From an uncultured Bacteroidia bacterium (lineage in GTDB: Bacteria > Bacteroidota > Bacteroidia > Bacteroidales > Prolixibacteraceae), in contig CAIUAN010000006.1 of the NCBI GenBank assembly GCA_903897145.1, positions 24,776 through 88,775 on the forward strand: 64,000 nt of DNA, read 5' to 3'. Position numbers and translations under genes: made by a program. Shown here piece after piece: positions 53,038-62,112 of the stretch. Under the pieces are notes generated by a model. The model was not told the origin of the DNA, made no database searches, and saw only the letters and a program-made list of their open reading frames with translations. Positions within the stretch are counted from its first letter, which is position 1, and every line of letters begins with the position of its first letter.

Positions 53038-54108
53038 GTGAAAAAGTTCTTTCTAAAATTCGGCTTAGCCTTAAATCTAGGTGCGATTCTTCTCCTTTTA
53101 ATTGCTTATTTAGCAGCCTATGTGCCACCCGATTCTTTTTGGCCTATTGCATTTTTTGGCCTTGCTTATCCCTATTTCTTGCTTTTAAACATTCTTTTTG
53201 TCGCATTCTGGGGTATACAGCGTTCCAAGATGTTTTTGATTTCAACCTTGGCCATAATTCTCGGATTGACCAACTTTACAAACACCTACCAACTTATTCC
53301 TCGACTTCATTCAGGCGGATCAGGGATTAAGGTTTTGAGTTTTAATGTTCATGGTTTTCGATCCGATCTCAGGACCTCCAAAGTTAAATCTCCAAAGTTT
53401 GTGGATTATTTTAAGTCCAATGGATCTGAAATAATTTGCTTGCAAGAAGCAATATTTGTCAAAGGTGGGAAGTTAAGCCCTGAAGGACTAAAGGCCGCTT
53501 TGCCTGCAGTTGATTTTTACCAACTAGCCTCGAATGGGGGGAATACAGGATTAATAACCCTTTCAAAATTCCCTATTGTCAACCATGGTGAGATCCATTT
53601 CCCAGGATCATCTAATTTGGTTTTATTTACAGATCTGAAAGTAACTGGTCGACAAACGATCAGAGTCTATAATTGCCACCTCCAGTCTTATTCCATCGAT
53701 CCTGATGATTATTCTGTCATTGATGACTTGGGATCTTCCCCCAATAGAGAGCAGATAAAGGAGGCCCAGAAAGTTAGTTTTAAGCTTATTAAGGGGTTTA
53801 AATTGCGTGCTGCTCAGTCGCGAAGAGTTGCTGAACACATTCAAAAATCTCCTTTTCCAGTTTTGGTATGTGGCGATTTTAACGATACTCCGCTATCATA
53901 CGCCTATCATATTGTCCGCGGTGATCTAAAAGATGCCTTCGTAGAGGCAGGATGGTGGACATCGAATACTTACAATGGCGAACTGCCCTCTTTTCGCATA
54001 GATTATATGCTTTTTGACCCTAAGCTTCGTGTGACAAGCTATGCGCGTGATCGTGTAAAGCTATCAGATCATTTCCCGATACGCTGTCGATTGGAGCTAA
54101 AGGATTAA
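53038..54108 (+). CDS. Membrane-anchored endonuclease/exonuclease/phosphatase family protein
   Basis: A 356-residue protein with three N-terminal spans (about residues 5-85) and a soluble EEP domain. Motifs are VLSFNVHGFRSD, the Glu in IICLQEAIF, NCHLQSYSID, CGDFNDTPLSYAY and the closing KLSDHFPIRC. The start is GTG at 53038, 4 bases after the rhomboid stop; the open frame reaches back to 52990 inside the rhomboid but without family similarity. A nuclease or phospholipid/inositol phosphatase role is possible; the domain probably faces the periplasm but that is inferred. Confidence 0.87.
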   Translation: MKKFFLKFGLALNLGAILLLLIAYLAAYVPPDSFWPIAFFGLAYPYFLLLNILFVAFWGIQRSKMFLISTLAIILGLTNFTNTYQLIPRLHSGGSGIKVLSFNVHGFRSDLRTSKVKSPKFVDYFKSNGSEIICLQEAIFVKGGKLSPEGLKAALPAVDFYQLASNGGNTGLITLSKFPIVNHGEIHFPGSSNLVLFTDLKVTGRQTIRVYNCHLQSYSIDPDDYSVIDDLGSSPNREQIKEAQKVSFKLIKGFKLRAAQSRRVAEHIQKSPFPVLVCGDFNDTPLSYAYHIVRGDLKDAFVEAGWWTSNTYNGELPSFRIDYMLFDPKLRVTSYARDRVKLSDHFPIRCRLELKD

Positions 54109-54115
54109 TGGCGCA

Positions 54116-54154
54116 TTAAAAAAGGCACAAGAGAAACTCTTATGCCTTTTTTAA
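54116..54154. terminator. Bidirectional terminator
   Basis: The stem TTAAAAAAGGCA-c-AAGAG with its complement CTCTT-a-TGCCTTTTTTAA closes an AAA loop, with one internal mismatch. It serves the convergent EEP and trxA genes. Confidence 0.85.
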
Positions 54155-54171
54155 TAAATTATTTCAGACTC

Positions 54172-54489
54172 CTACAACAAACCATCAATCTTGGATGCAA
54201 GGATCGTTTTAGGTACTGCACCAACTTGTTTGTCGGCAACTTCACCATTTTTAAAGAATAAAATAGTTGGAATATTACGAATTCCAAATTTAGCAGCAGT
54301 TCCAGGGTTTGAATCTACATCCATCTTTACCACTGTGGCTCTTCCTGCATATTCATCAGATAGTTCAGCAACAAGCGGTCCAATCATTCTGCAAGGTCCG
54401 CACCATTCAGCCCAGAAATCTACCAAAACGGGTAGTTTAGATTGGATTACCAGCTCGTCAAAATTTTCATCTGTTACCTCAATAGCCAT
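54172..54489 (-). CDS. trxA: Thioredoxin
   Basis: A 105-residue cytosolic thioredoxin with the redox pair Cys30 and Cys33 in FWAEWCGPCRMIGP. The cis-proline lies in IRNIPTILFFKNGE. It has the normal length of TrxA. It reduces ribonucleotide reductase, peroxiredoxins and other disulfides. It follows dnaE by about 60 bases on the same strand, with its own -7 box between, so it can be expressed separately. Confidence 0.96.
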   Translation of the reverse strand: MAIEVTDENFDELVIQSKLPVLVDFWAEWCGPCRMIGPLVAELSDEYAGRATVVKMDVDSNPGTAAKFGIRNIPTILFFKNGEVADKQVGAVPKTILASKIDGLL

Positions 54490-54536
54490 GGCAAAATATT
54501 TTAAGTTGTTAAAAAATGTCGGATTATATGGATCTG

Positions 54537-54544
54537 CAAATTTA
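54537..54544 (-). promoter_or_regulatory. Putative -7 box of trxA
   Basis: On the minus strand this is TAAATTTG, a full TAnnTTTG match followed by C, just beyond the dnaE stop and about 48 bases before the trxA ATG. The -33 position would lie inside dnaE. Confidence 0.45.
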
Positions 54545-54548
54545 AGAA

Positions 54549-57500
54549 TTAATTAATAGTAAATGCGATATCTGGATTTTTTTGCAGATATGCTTTTAGA
54601 TCATTTGACAACCCAGCACGCCGAGTGCGTGAGAACAGATAGAGCTTAATGTTTGTTGTTGGATCAAAAACTTCGAACTTTATGAGTGTTTTTCCTGGTG
54701 ATTGATTGAGCTTTGTATCTAGTTCTTGTACTAGTTCTTGCGTTAAATCTTTAGCTTGAATAGTTATTCTCATACTTTCAGCTTTTTCAGCTAACTCCTG
54801 CAAAAGCTCTATTTTGCTTGCCTTAAACTCGAGTTGGTCGCCGCCCATCCAACGAGGTGCTATCTTGCCTCGGATGAGTAGAAATAACCCTTTCTTGCAA
54901 AAATTTCCAAAGTTCACAAAGTCATTCCCGAAAAACATCATCTTATAAGAGTCGGAATAGTCAGTAAGGGTTAAGGAGGCGAAAGGCTTGCCATTTTTGG
55001 TAACCCCTTCTTGGACCTCTGTGACAATACCGACAAAAGTTAATTCTCTGTTTTTTATCGTCTCAATTTCGTTGTTGAGGCTTGAGAGATTTACATCTTT
55101 TGTGCAATAGCTTCTAATCTCAGCTTTGTAGTCATCCAGTGGATGTGAGGATAGGTAGATACCAATTAGATTTTTTTCTTTCTCTAAGGCCATTATCTTA
55201 GGCCATTCTGGGACTATAGGTATGGAAGGTACTTTTACTTCTATGGTTTGAAATTCCCCAAATAAGGAGGCCATAGAGGATTGTTTGTCGCCCTGTACAC
55301 GATTGCCATATTTTATGAGAGCTTCGATGAATGTTATTCCATCGCTCATCTCTCCAAAATATTGCGATCTGTAAATGTTCGCAAAACTATCGAAGGCCCC
55401 TGCCATTGCTAAGGCTTCCAGATTCTTTTTATTGATCGTTTGCAAGTTTACCCGCTCGACGAAGTTAAAGATCGAGCCAAAGTCACCATTGGCATCTCGC
55501 TCTTTGATGATGTCTGCCACAGCACCCGCACCAACACCTTTGATGGCTGATAAACCAAATCTTAGTCCACCATTTTTATTGATAAAGAAATTTGAACGCG
55601 ACTCATTGACATCAGGACCCATGACAGCTAATCCCATATGCTTACTCTCATCCATGAAAATGGATATTTTGTCAGCATTGGTTAGGTTACAGCTTAATAC
55701 TGCAGCCATAAATTCTGATGGATAGTTGGCTTTAAGATAGCCCGTTTGATAGGCAATATAGGCATAACAAACCGAATGTGATTTATTGAAAGCATATTGC
55801 GCAAAGGCTTCCCAGTCTTTCCAGATTTTATCAATCACTGTTTCCACGGCTTTCCCAATTGTTTTGCAGCCCTCCATAAATTCTGGATTATTCTTGCACC
55901 CTTCTGTAAACTTGGCTTTAAGTTTCTCCATTAAGGGTAGATCTTTCTTTCCCATTGCTTTTCGCAGCGAATCAGACTCACCTCGAGTAAACAGTCCCAA
56001 TGCTCGGGCCTGAAGCATCACCTGTTCTTGATAGACTGTGATACCATACGTGTCGGCAAGATAGTGTTCCATGATTGGATGATCGTAAACGATCTCCTCT
56101 CGACCCATCTTGCGATTCACGTAGTTCGGGATGTAATCCATCGGACCTGGACGATACAGAGCATTCATAGCTACTAAATCCTCAAATCGACTTGGCTGCA
56201 ACAGTCGAAGCCATTTCTTCATTCCTGTAGACTCGAACTGAAAGATAGCTGTTGTATTTCCGTTGCTGAAAAGTTCAAAAGTCTTCGGGTCATCAAATGG
56301 TATCTTATCGATATCCACTTTTATCTTCTTTGATAATTGAATATTCTCAAGGCACTCTTTGATGATTGATAGCGTTTTAAGACCGAGGAAGTCCATTTTT
56401 AATAAGCCTATGGACTCTACGAAATGACCGTCGTATTGTGTCGTAAGGAGGTCTTCATCTTTAGTCGGCATCAAAGGAATATGGTTATCTAGCTTGTCTC
56501 TGCCGATTAAGATGCCACAAGCATGAACACCATATTGCCTAATACACCCTTCGAGGGTCTCTGCAAATTTTAGTGTTTTGATAATTAGTGGATTCGGAGA
56601 TTTCCGCTCTGCCTCTAGTGCTGGATTTTCGTGATAGGCCTTGGCTAATGTTATCTTCGGCGTTTCAGGGACCATTTTAGCCAATCGATCGGCCTCTGAA
56701 AGGGGTAGTTTCAATACCCGTGATACATCTCGAATGGCCATCTTTGCCGCCATAGTACCGAAAGTGCAGATGTGTGCCACATTATCTCGGCTATATTTCT
56801 CTTTTACCCAATTGAGCACCAACTGACGACCATCATCATCAAAGTCAATATCAATATCGGGCATTGAGATACGGTCGGGATTCAGGAATCGCTCAAAAAG
56901 TAGATCATGCTTAATCGGGTCAACATTTGTTATTCCAGTCGTGTAAGCAACTACTGATCCTGCTGCTGATCCTCGACCAGGCCCCACAATGACATTCATC
57001 TCGCGGGCCGCTGCGATGAAATCTTGAACGATTAAGAAGTATCCTGGAAACCCCATTGTTTTAATGGTCTCAAGCTCAAACTCTATACGCTCTTTGGTTA
57101 CACTGTCTAACTCTTCTCCGTACCGAAGTATAGAGCCTTTATAGACCAGATGGGCAAGGTAGTCTGATTCAAACTTGACCCGAATGGCATTTTCATAGCC
57201 CCCTGCTCTGGTGGCTATATCTTTGAATTCTTTTATTAAAATCTCCTCAGGAAATTGAATTCTATACTCCTCAATGGTGCCAAAAGATGGTGGGATCGGA
57301 AACTCAGGCATGATCGGATTCGAGTCGAGCTCGTAAAATTCAATTTTATCAGAAATTTCAACGGTATTCGCCAATGTTTCTGGCATATCCCCAAAAAGCT
57401 GATTCATCTCAGAGGTAGTCTTAAGCCACTCTTGTTTCGTGTAACGCATCCGAGATGGATCGTCAAGATCTTTACCTGTATTTAAACAAATCAGCAAGTC

Positions 57501-58187
57501 GTGCGCATCTGCATCTTCGCCATTGGTAAAATGACTATCATTAGTTGCGATGACTTTGATATCGTATTTTTTGCCGAGTCTAATTAATTCTTTGTTTACG
57601 ATTAATTGGCTGTCGTATACCTCGGTTGGTAGATGAGCTTCTGCCGTTTTGTGTCGTTGTATCTCCAGATAGAAATCATCTTTAAAGATATTTTTAAACC
57701 ATTGGATGGCCTCTTCAGCAGCATTCATATCTCCTTTTAGGATATGTTGTGGTATCTCACCGCCAATGCATGCTGATGAGACGATTAGTCCTTCACTATG
57801 TTTCTCGAGCAGGTTTTTGTCAATCCTTGGTTTGTAATACATCCCCTCGGTATTGGCAATAGTGACCAGTTTTAATAAGTTGCGATATCCTTTTTCGTTC
57901 TTAGCCAATAAGATTAGATGGTCGCCTGATCGATCTTCTTTTTCGTTTTTATCTTTGAAATGAATACCCCGTGAGGCCACATAAGTCTCAACGCCAAGAA
58001 TCGGCTTAATACCAAACTTTTTGCAGGTTTGGTGAAAATCTTTGATTCCAAACATGCTACCATGGTCAGTCAAAGCTAGTGCAGTCATCCCATCTTCTTT
58101 GGCTTTTTTTACCAGGTCGACAACTGCTGCCGCACCGTCAAGGATTGAATATTGGCTATGAACATGAAGATGCGTGAATGAGGCCAT
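54549..58187 (-). CDS. dnaE: DNA polymerase III alpha subunit
   Basis: The 1212-residue replicative polymerase of the DnaE type. The PHP domain starts FTHLHVHSQYSILDGAAAV with the His-x-His metal motif. The palm has the catalytic aspartates in MPDIDIDFDDDGRQ, and the fingers region has VYQEQVMLQARALGLF and AFNKSHSVCYAYIAYQT. A C-terminal OB fold (about 1015-1100) contains LTFVGIVTEVQEGVTKNGKPFASLTL. It is of normal length and intact. It is a single gene followed by trxA on the same strand. Confidence 0.97.
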   Translation of the reverse strand: MASFTHLHVHSQYSILDGAAAVVDLVKKAKEDGMTALALTDHGSMFGIKDFHQTCKKFGIKPILGVETYVASRGIHFKDKNEKEDRSGDHLILLAKNEKGYRNLLKLVTIANTEGMYYKPRIDKNLLEKHSEGLIVSSACIGGEIPQHILKGDMNAAEEAIQWFKNIFKDDFYLEIQRHKTAEAHLPTEVYDSQLIVNKELIRLGKKYDIKVIATNDSHFTNGEDADAHDLLICLNTGKDLDDPSRMRYTKQEWLKTTSEMNQLFGDMPETLANTVEISDKIEFYELDSNPIMPEFPIPPSFGTIEEYRIQFPEEILIKEFKDIATRAGGYENAIRVKFESDYLAHLVYKGSILRYGEELDSVTKERIEFELETIKTMGFPGYFLIVQDFIAAAREMNVIVGPGRGSAAGSVVAYTTGITNVDPIKHDLLFERFLNPDRISMPDIDIDFDDDGRQLVLNWVKEKYSRDNVAHICTFGTMAAKMAIRDVSRVLKLPLSEADRLAKMVPETPKITLAKAYHENPALEAERKSPNPLIIKTLKFAETLEGCIRQYGVHACGILIGRDKLDNHIPLMPTKDEDLLTTQYDGHFVESIGLLKMDFLGLKTLSIIKECLENIQLSKKIKVDIDKIPFDDPKTFELFSNGNTTAIFQFESTGMKKWLRLLQPSRFEDLVAMNALYRPGPMDYIPNYVNRKMGREEIVYDHPIMEHYLADTYGITVYQEQVMLQARALGLFTRGESDSLRKAMGKKDLPLMEKLKAKFTEGCKNNPEFMEGCKTIGKAVETVIDKIWKDWEAFAQYAFNKSHSVCYAYIAYQTGYLKANYPSEFMAAVLSCNLTNADKISIFMDESKHMGLAVMGPDVNESRSNFFINKNGGLRFGLSAIKGVGAGAVADIIKERDANGDFGSIFNFVERVNLQTINKKNLEALAMAGAFDSFANIYRSQYFGEMSDGITFIEALIKYGNRVQGDKQSSMASLFGEFQTIEVKVPSIPIVPEWPKIMALEKEKNLIGIYLSSHPLDDYKAEIRSYCTKDVNLSSLNNEIETIKNRELTFVGIVTEVQEGVTKNGKPFASLTLTDYSDSYKMMFFGNDFVNFGNFCKKGLFLLIRGKIAPRWMGGDQLEFKASKIELLQELAEKAESMRITIQAKDLTQELVQELDTKLNQSPGKTLIKFEVFDPTTNIKLYLFSRTRRAGLSNDLKAYLQKNPDIAFTIN

Positions 58188-58353
58188 ACGTATAGAATTT
58201 TCTTGAGTTATGCGAATATTACGACTTAATTTTGTGTTTTTCGCATCGTTAAAAATAGGAAAATTTGAACTTAAATACGGCTCTGTTGATAACTATTCTG
58301 GGAAGATTTAAAACGTGTTGATGGCTAAAGGATTGCTCTTTCGGTAGTGCATA

Positions 58354-58391
58354 ATCAACAAAGGAGAGCCATTCGACTCTCCTTTGTTGAT
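58354..58391 (-). terminator. Hairpin terminator after the lipoprotein gene
   Basis: A perfect 15-bp stem, ATCAACAAAGGAGAG (58354-58368) with its complement (58377-58391), has an 8-base loop. It lies about 40 bases beyond the stop of the minus-strand lipoprotein gene. There is no clear U tail. Confidence 0.65.
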
Positions 58392-58431
58392 ATGATATGG
58401 AATAAAAGCGCCTTTTGTCTGTTTACTTATG

Positions 58432-59124
58432 TTATAGCGCAATGTCTTTTTTTGCAGCCCCTACAGATTGTATGGATGTCATATCGGTGGATTCAAAAAG
58501 AAGGTCGTCTATTTCAAACGTATAGGTTCCTCTGACAGAGAATATGGCATTTGTAATTGGAAAACCTAATTTTAAGACTCCATTTCCGCTGTTATCTGTA
58601 AATGGATTCTGGAAGTATACTTGGTTTGGACCACATGTTATCTTTAAAGAGTATGCTTGGGCATTGGTATTTGCTTTCCAAGAGAGTATAACTGAGTCAG
58701 CTCCAGCCGATTTAACAAGAGAAACAATCCGCACTGGCTCAAGGGTAGAAGGTGAGACTGAATTTGTATAGGTTGTAGTCTCTCCATCTTTAAAATTTAC
58801 CGTATAAGCATAATTGCCAGATGTTGGCACTGCAGATTTAAATTCGAGATCAGAAGGCATTTTATAAAGTGAGTTGCCTGAACTACTAAAGTCGGTTAAT
58901 TGGATTGTTGCACTGTCAGGGGTAATGACTTTAGCAGAAATCATCGTATTGTATGAAAACACACTGTTTACTAAGCCATATATTAATTTACTTGTGTCAG
59001 CAGGGTTTCGTATAACTTTGATAAATGAATCGACAGCAGCTACACTGACCACTGCTGTTTTTTGACAACTTGTTAGAGTTAAAATTAACGCTACGAAAGT
59101 AGCAAGCGTGTTGATTTTTTTCAT
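58432..59124 (-). CDS. Secreted lipoprotein with FnIII-like domain, unknown function
   Basis: A 230-residue protein. The signal MKKINTLATFVALILTLTSC has Cys20 as lipid site. Two beta-rich parts follow, about residues 25-120 and 125-225. The second (PVRIVSLVKSAGADSVILSWKANTNAQAYSLKI) has the pattern of a fibronectin type III domain, with the Trp of the B strand. It is rich in Thr and Ser. I recognise no named family. The flanking gaps are relatively long, so it is a monocistronic surface or periplasmic protein. Confidence 0.72.
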   Translation of the reverse strand: MKKINTLATFVALILTLTSCQKTAVVSVAAVDSFIKVIRNPADTSKLIYGLVNSVFSYNTMISAKVITPDSATIQLTDFSSSGNSLYKMPSDLEFKSAVPTSGNYAYTVNFKDGETTTYTNSVSPSTLEPVRIVSLVKSAGADSVILSWKANTNAQAYSLKITCGPNQVYFQNPFTDNSGNGVLKLGFPITNAIFSVRGTYTFEIDDLLFESTDMTSIQSVGAAKKDIAL

Positions 59125-59442
59125 GGTTGTTTAGGTATTGATTTGTTTAATTCAATAGAATGATAGATGGATTAAATCGAGCCAAAGATAATTATTAAAT
59201 TAGTTTGTTTTGGTGTCTGAAAGTTGATATTAATCTATGTTTTTGATGGTAATTGGCTGGCTAAGAATTTTTAATCAAATTGATAATCTGTTAAAATCCT
59301 TGCAATTATTATGCCAGAAACGATCTATTTTCATTTAGACTAATACACCGGTGGTTATAAATTTAGGAGGATGTTTTATTTACCAATTTAAAGTGTATCT
59401 TTGCCCGTCAATTTTAAAACATAAATTTCAACGTAAAACGTT
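59125..59442. other. Intergenic region before rpsP
   Basis: About 318 AT-rich bases between the divergent lipoprotein and rpsP genes. The only supported element is the rpsP -7 box at 59396. No small RNA fold or further open frame stood out. Confidence 0.5.
59396..59403 (+). promoter_or_regulatory. Putative -7 box of rpsP
   Basis: TATCTTTG matches TAnnTTTG, followed by C, 40 bases before the rpsP ATG. It is identical to the box before tRNA-Leu. The -33 position holds GTTT. Confidence 0.55.
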
Positions 59443-59982
59443 ATGTCAGTAAAGATTCGTTTGGCAAGGCATGGCCGCAAACAACATGCCTATTACCACA
59501 TTGTGGTAGCAAACAGCAGGTCACCACGAGATGGTAGGTTTATTGAGAGGATTGGTTCATACAATCCAAATACTAATCCTGCCACCATCGATCTTGACTT
59601 TGATAAAGCCATTAATTGGCTAAACAATGGCGCACAGCCTACAGACACGTGTCGTACGATTTTATCGCACAAAGGTGTAATGATGAAAAAACACCTCTTA
59701 GAAGGTGTTAAAAAAGGAGCTTTTGATCTTGCCGAAGCTGATGTTCGCTTTGCGACTTGGGTGAAAGACAAAGAAAAATCTATTCAGGCGAAGAAAGATG
59801 GTCTAGCTGCAAATGTAGTTGAAGACAAAAAGAATCGCTTTAAAGCAGAAGTTCAGATTAATGAGGCTCGTATTTTAGATATTGCCAAGAAAAATGCGGC
59901 TGCTGCAGCTGCTGCCGAAGCTAAGCCTGCACAAGAAGAAGCTGAAGAAGTAGAAGTTTCTGATGAAGTAGAAGAAATCTAA
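59443..59982 (+). CDS. rpsP: 30S ribosomal protein S16 with acidic C-terminal extension
   Basis: S16 binds 16S rRNA early in small-subunit assembly. The core (about residues 1-85) has [46 protein letters not shown] helical extension (about 90-150) follows, and then an Ala/Glu-rich tail ending [11 protein letters not shown]. Such tails are usual in Bacteroidota S16. The frame stops at a TAA at 59980, but the same frame continues without a stop for a further 50 codons of the same composition. The annotated protein is therefore probably shorter than its ancestral form. rimM follows, after a terminator. Confidence 0.95.
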   Translation: MSVKIRLARHGRKQHAYYHIVVANSRSPRDGRFIERIGSYNPNTNPATIDLDFDKAINWLNNGAQPTDTCRTILSHKGVMMKKHLLEGVKKGAFDLAEADVRFATWVKDKEKSIQAKKDGLAANVVEDKKNRFKAEVQINEARILDIAKKNAAAAAAAEAKPAQEEAEEVEVSDEVEEI

Positions 59983-60135
59983 GTTGCTGAAGAAGCTGCT
60001 GAAGTTGAAGAAACTGAAGAGGTAGCTGTTGAAGAAGTAGCTATTGAAGAAGTAGTTGCTGAAGAGCCAGCTGCTGAAGAAGAAGTTGAAGCTCCTGAAG
60101 CTGATGCTACTGAAACAACTGAAGAGGCTGTATAA
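59983..60135 (+). pseudogene. In-frame remnant of the S16 acidic tail
   Basis: Directly after the rpsP stop, 50 codons in the same frame encode VAEEAAEVEETEEVAVEEVA and further Glu/Ala/Val repeats, ending at TAA 60133-60135. The codon bias (GAA, GCT, GTA) is like that before the stop. It has no start codon of its own. A GAA to TAA change at 59980 would explain it. A sequencing error there would also explain it. Confidence 0.7.
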
Positions 60136-60170
60136 TTTAAAAGATTCTAATCTTTTAAGATCATAATTTT

Positions 60171-60205
60171 AAAGGGCGATGGTTTAAACCATCGCCCTTT
60201 TTTTA
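60171..60205 (+). terminator. Terminator after rpsP
   Basis: A perfect 15-bp stem, AAAGGGCGATGGTTT (60171-60185) with its complement (60186-60200), is followed by a T run. It lies 16 bases before the rimM ATG, so most transcripts should end before rimM. Confidence 0.9.
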
Positions 60206-60221
60206 TAACTTTGTTCAGCAT

Positions 60222-60761
60222 ATGGATCAAATAAATAAGAGCGACTGCTTAGAGGTTGGATATATCCAAAAGCCTCATGGTCTGAAAGGGGAAGTGGTAT
60301 TTGCATTTGAAAAGGAGTTTGAAGAGACTTTCGAGGATCTGGAATTGCTTTTTATCGATGTCGATGGTGGATTAGTCCCTTTCTTTATCGACGATGAAGG
60401 TGTTCGCTACCGGAGTGATGAGAGTGCTATCTGTAAACTTGAATTGATCGACTCTGTCGAGAAAGCGAAAGAACTTGTTGGTTGTAAAGTGTATGTCTGG
60501 GAGAACGAAGTTATCACTTCAGAGGACCAAGGTGTGGCTTCTGTGTTGATTGGAATGGCTGCGTTTGATGCCAAATTTGGCGAACTAGGCTTGGTCAGTC
60601 GAGTTGATGACTTCTCAGGGAATTTGGTTATTACCATCGCCCATCCTAAAGCTGAGATTATGATCCCTCTTTCGGATCAGGTGATTGTCTCAATCGATGA
60701 AACAAAGCGCGAGATTCGCTTAGACTGCCCAAATGGTCTCATTGAGATCTATTTGGATTAA
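60222..60761 (+). CDS. rimM: Ribosome maturation factor RimM
   Basis: RimM helps assemble the head of the 30S subunit and binds S19. The N-terminal domain has LEVGYIQKPHGLKGEVVF, the family hallmark, and the C-terminal PRC-barrel domain has LVSRVDDFSGNLVITIAHPKAEIMIPLSDQVIVSID. Length (179 residues) is normal. It follows rpsP, as in many bacteria, but a strong terminator lies in between, and trmD and rplS are not next. Confidence 0.94.
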   Translation: MDQINKSDCLEVGYIQKPHGLKGEVVFAFEKEFEETFEDLELLFIDVDGGLVPFFIDDEGVRYRSDESAICKLELIDSVEKAKELVGCKVYVWENEVITSEDQGVASVLIGMAAFDAKFGELGLVSRVDDFSGNLVITIAHPKAEIMIPLSDQVIVSIDETKREIRLDCPNGLIEIYLD

Positions 60762-60831
60762 AATATCAGCAGCTTTCTACTTTTTGGCTTGATTTTTGCA
60801 CTTTAAAAATTATAATTTAAATAGTTAGACT

Positions 60832-61530
60832 ATGAAAACGTATTTTCTCTCCTTATCACTTGTTTTTATGTTAGTTGCTAGCGCTGTTGCGCAAACAACA
60901 CAGACTAGAACGCTATCTGCTTTTACACAGATATCATTAAAAATTGGGGCAAATATCCATTTGCGTCAGGGAGATACTCAACTTGTTGAGGTAAAAGGGG
61001 AAGAAGCTACCTTGAGAAAATTGGTGACCGAGATCAACGGTCGTACATTAGTTGTTAAGTATCCAAGTGATACCTGGTTTAATAAATGGAACCCAGGAAA
61101 GGTAGATTTGTATATTACAATGCCTCAGATAGATGAGCTTTTGATCTTAGGTTCTGGTTCAATAATTGCCGACGAGAAGATTGATTCTAGAATCTTAAAT
61201 CTTATAATCAGTGGAAGCGGAGACATTAAACTTTCGGAATTGAACTCTTCTAAAGTGTCAGCGGCAATTTCTGGATCTGGAAATATTCAATTGTCTGGAA
61301 AGATTCCTGCTGCTGAACTTAAGGCTGTTGTTTCTGGTTCTGGTAATGTTAAAGCAATTGATTTTCCTGCTAATGATGTGAATGTAAAAATAGGCGGCTC
61401 AGGAAACTGTATGGTGAATGCTGTTAAAAATTTAGTCGCTCGACTAGCTGGGTCTGGAAATATTATCTATCGTGGTCAACCATTGGTTGATACAGCAATA
61501 TTGGGTACCGGAATTGTAAAAAAGGAGTAG
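60832..61530 (+). CDS. Secreted GIN-domain (DUF2807) protein
   Basis: A 232-residue exported protein with a signal peptide of about 20 residues (ending SAVAQ) and a DUF2807 right-handed beta-helix domain. The repeats are visible as LGSGSIIAD, SGSGDIKL, SGSGNIQL, SGSGNVKAI, GGSGNCMV and AGSGNIIY, about 20 residues apart. Such proteins are surface or periplasmic; a function is not known. It is convergent with the tsaC-like gene, with 3 bases between the stops. Confidence 0.87.
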   Translation: MKTYFLSLSLVFMLVASAVAQTTQTRTLSAFTQISLKIGANIHLRQGDTQLVEVKGEEATLRKLVTEINGRTLVVKYPSDTWFNKWNPGKVDLYITMPQIDELLILGSGSIIADEKIDSRILNLIISGSGDIKLSELNSSKVSAAISGSGNIQLSGKIPAAELKAVVSGSGNVKAIDFPANDVNVKIGGSGNCMVNAVKNLVARLAGSGNIIYRGQPLVDTAILGTGIVKKE

Positions 61531-61533
61531 TCT

Positions 61534-62112
61534 TTATTTGCGGATAATTTCGATCTGGCCACCTACACCTAGCTTTATGATGCTTGATGGAACTGATTCC
61601 GATAAGTCGTCTCTGCGGTAGTTTACCACATAATCCATCTTATCCTTTATCATAGAAGATATCTCAGCGAAATTACGGGGTGACTTTTCTCCACTAATAT
61701 TTGCAGATGTAGATACAATAGGTCGTCTAAAACGTTGAATCAGCTGTTGCGTAAATGCTTCTCTTGTAATTCTTATCCCAATACTTCTATCGGTAGCTAA
61801 GAGATTAGCAGCAAGATTTTTTGCCGCTGGATAGATAATGGTTAATGGACTTTCCGAAACTTCAATTAGATCCCAAGCTACTTCAGGAACTTCAGTGACA
61901 TAGCTATTTAAGAGATTTTCATTTTCCATTAAGATAAGCATGCTTTTTGTATCCTCACGCTGCTTGATCTCATAGATCCGCTTAACAGCAGCTGCATTGG
62001 TGGCATCACAGCCAATGCCCCACAACGTGTCCGTAGGATAAAGGATAATTCCTCCAGCTCTTAATACTTCAACAGCTTTTGCCAGATCGTCGTGGAAACT
62101 AGTTGCTATCAT
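61534..62112 (-). CDS. L-threonylcarbamoyladenylate synthase (Sua5/YrdC family)
   Basis: A 192-residue YrdC-fold enzyme for the first step of t6A modification of tRNAs. Typical parts are VLRAGGIILYPTDTLWGIGCDATN, KRIYEIKQREDTKSMLIL, ESPLTIIYPA, RSIGIRITREAFTQQL and RPIVSTSANISGEKSP. It is the short TsaC-like form without the Sua5 domain. It overlaps the upstream glycosyltransferase gene by 4 bases on the same strand. Confidence 0.93.
   Translation of the reverse strand: MIATSFHDDLAKAVEVLRAGGIILYPTDTLWGIGCDATNAAAVKRIYEIKQREDTKSMLILMENENLLNSYVTEVPEVAWDLIEVSESPLTIIYPAAKNLAANLLATDRSIGIRITREAFTQQLIQRFRRPIVSTSANISGEKSPRNFAEISSMIKDKMDYVVNYRRDDLSESVPSSIIKLGVGGQIEIIRK

Noticed and set aside
58347..58535. 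62-codon plus-strand frame next to the lipoprotein gene
   Set aside because: It includes the terminator hairpin and runs antisense to the lipoprotein C-terminus.
59983..60135. A separate small acidic protein after rpsP
   Set aside because: No start codon at its beginning, and frame, composition and codon use continue the S16 tail; a broken tail is the simpler reading.
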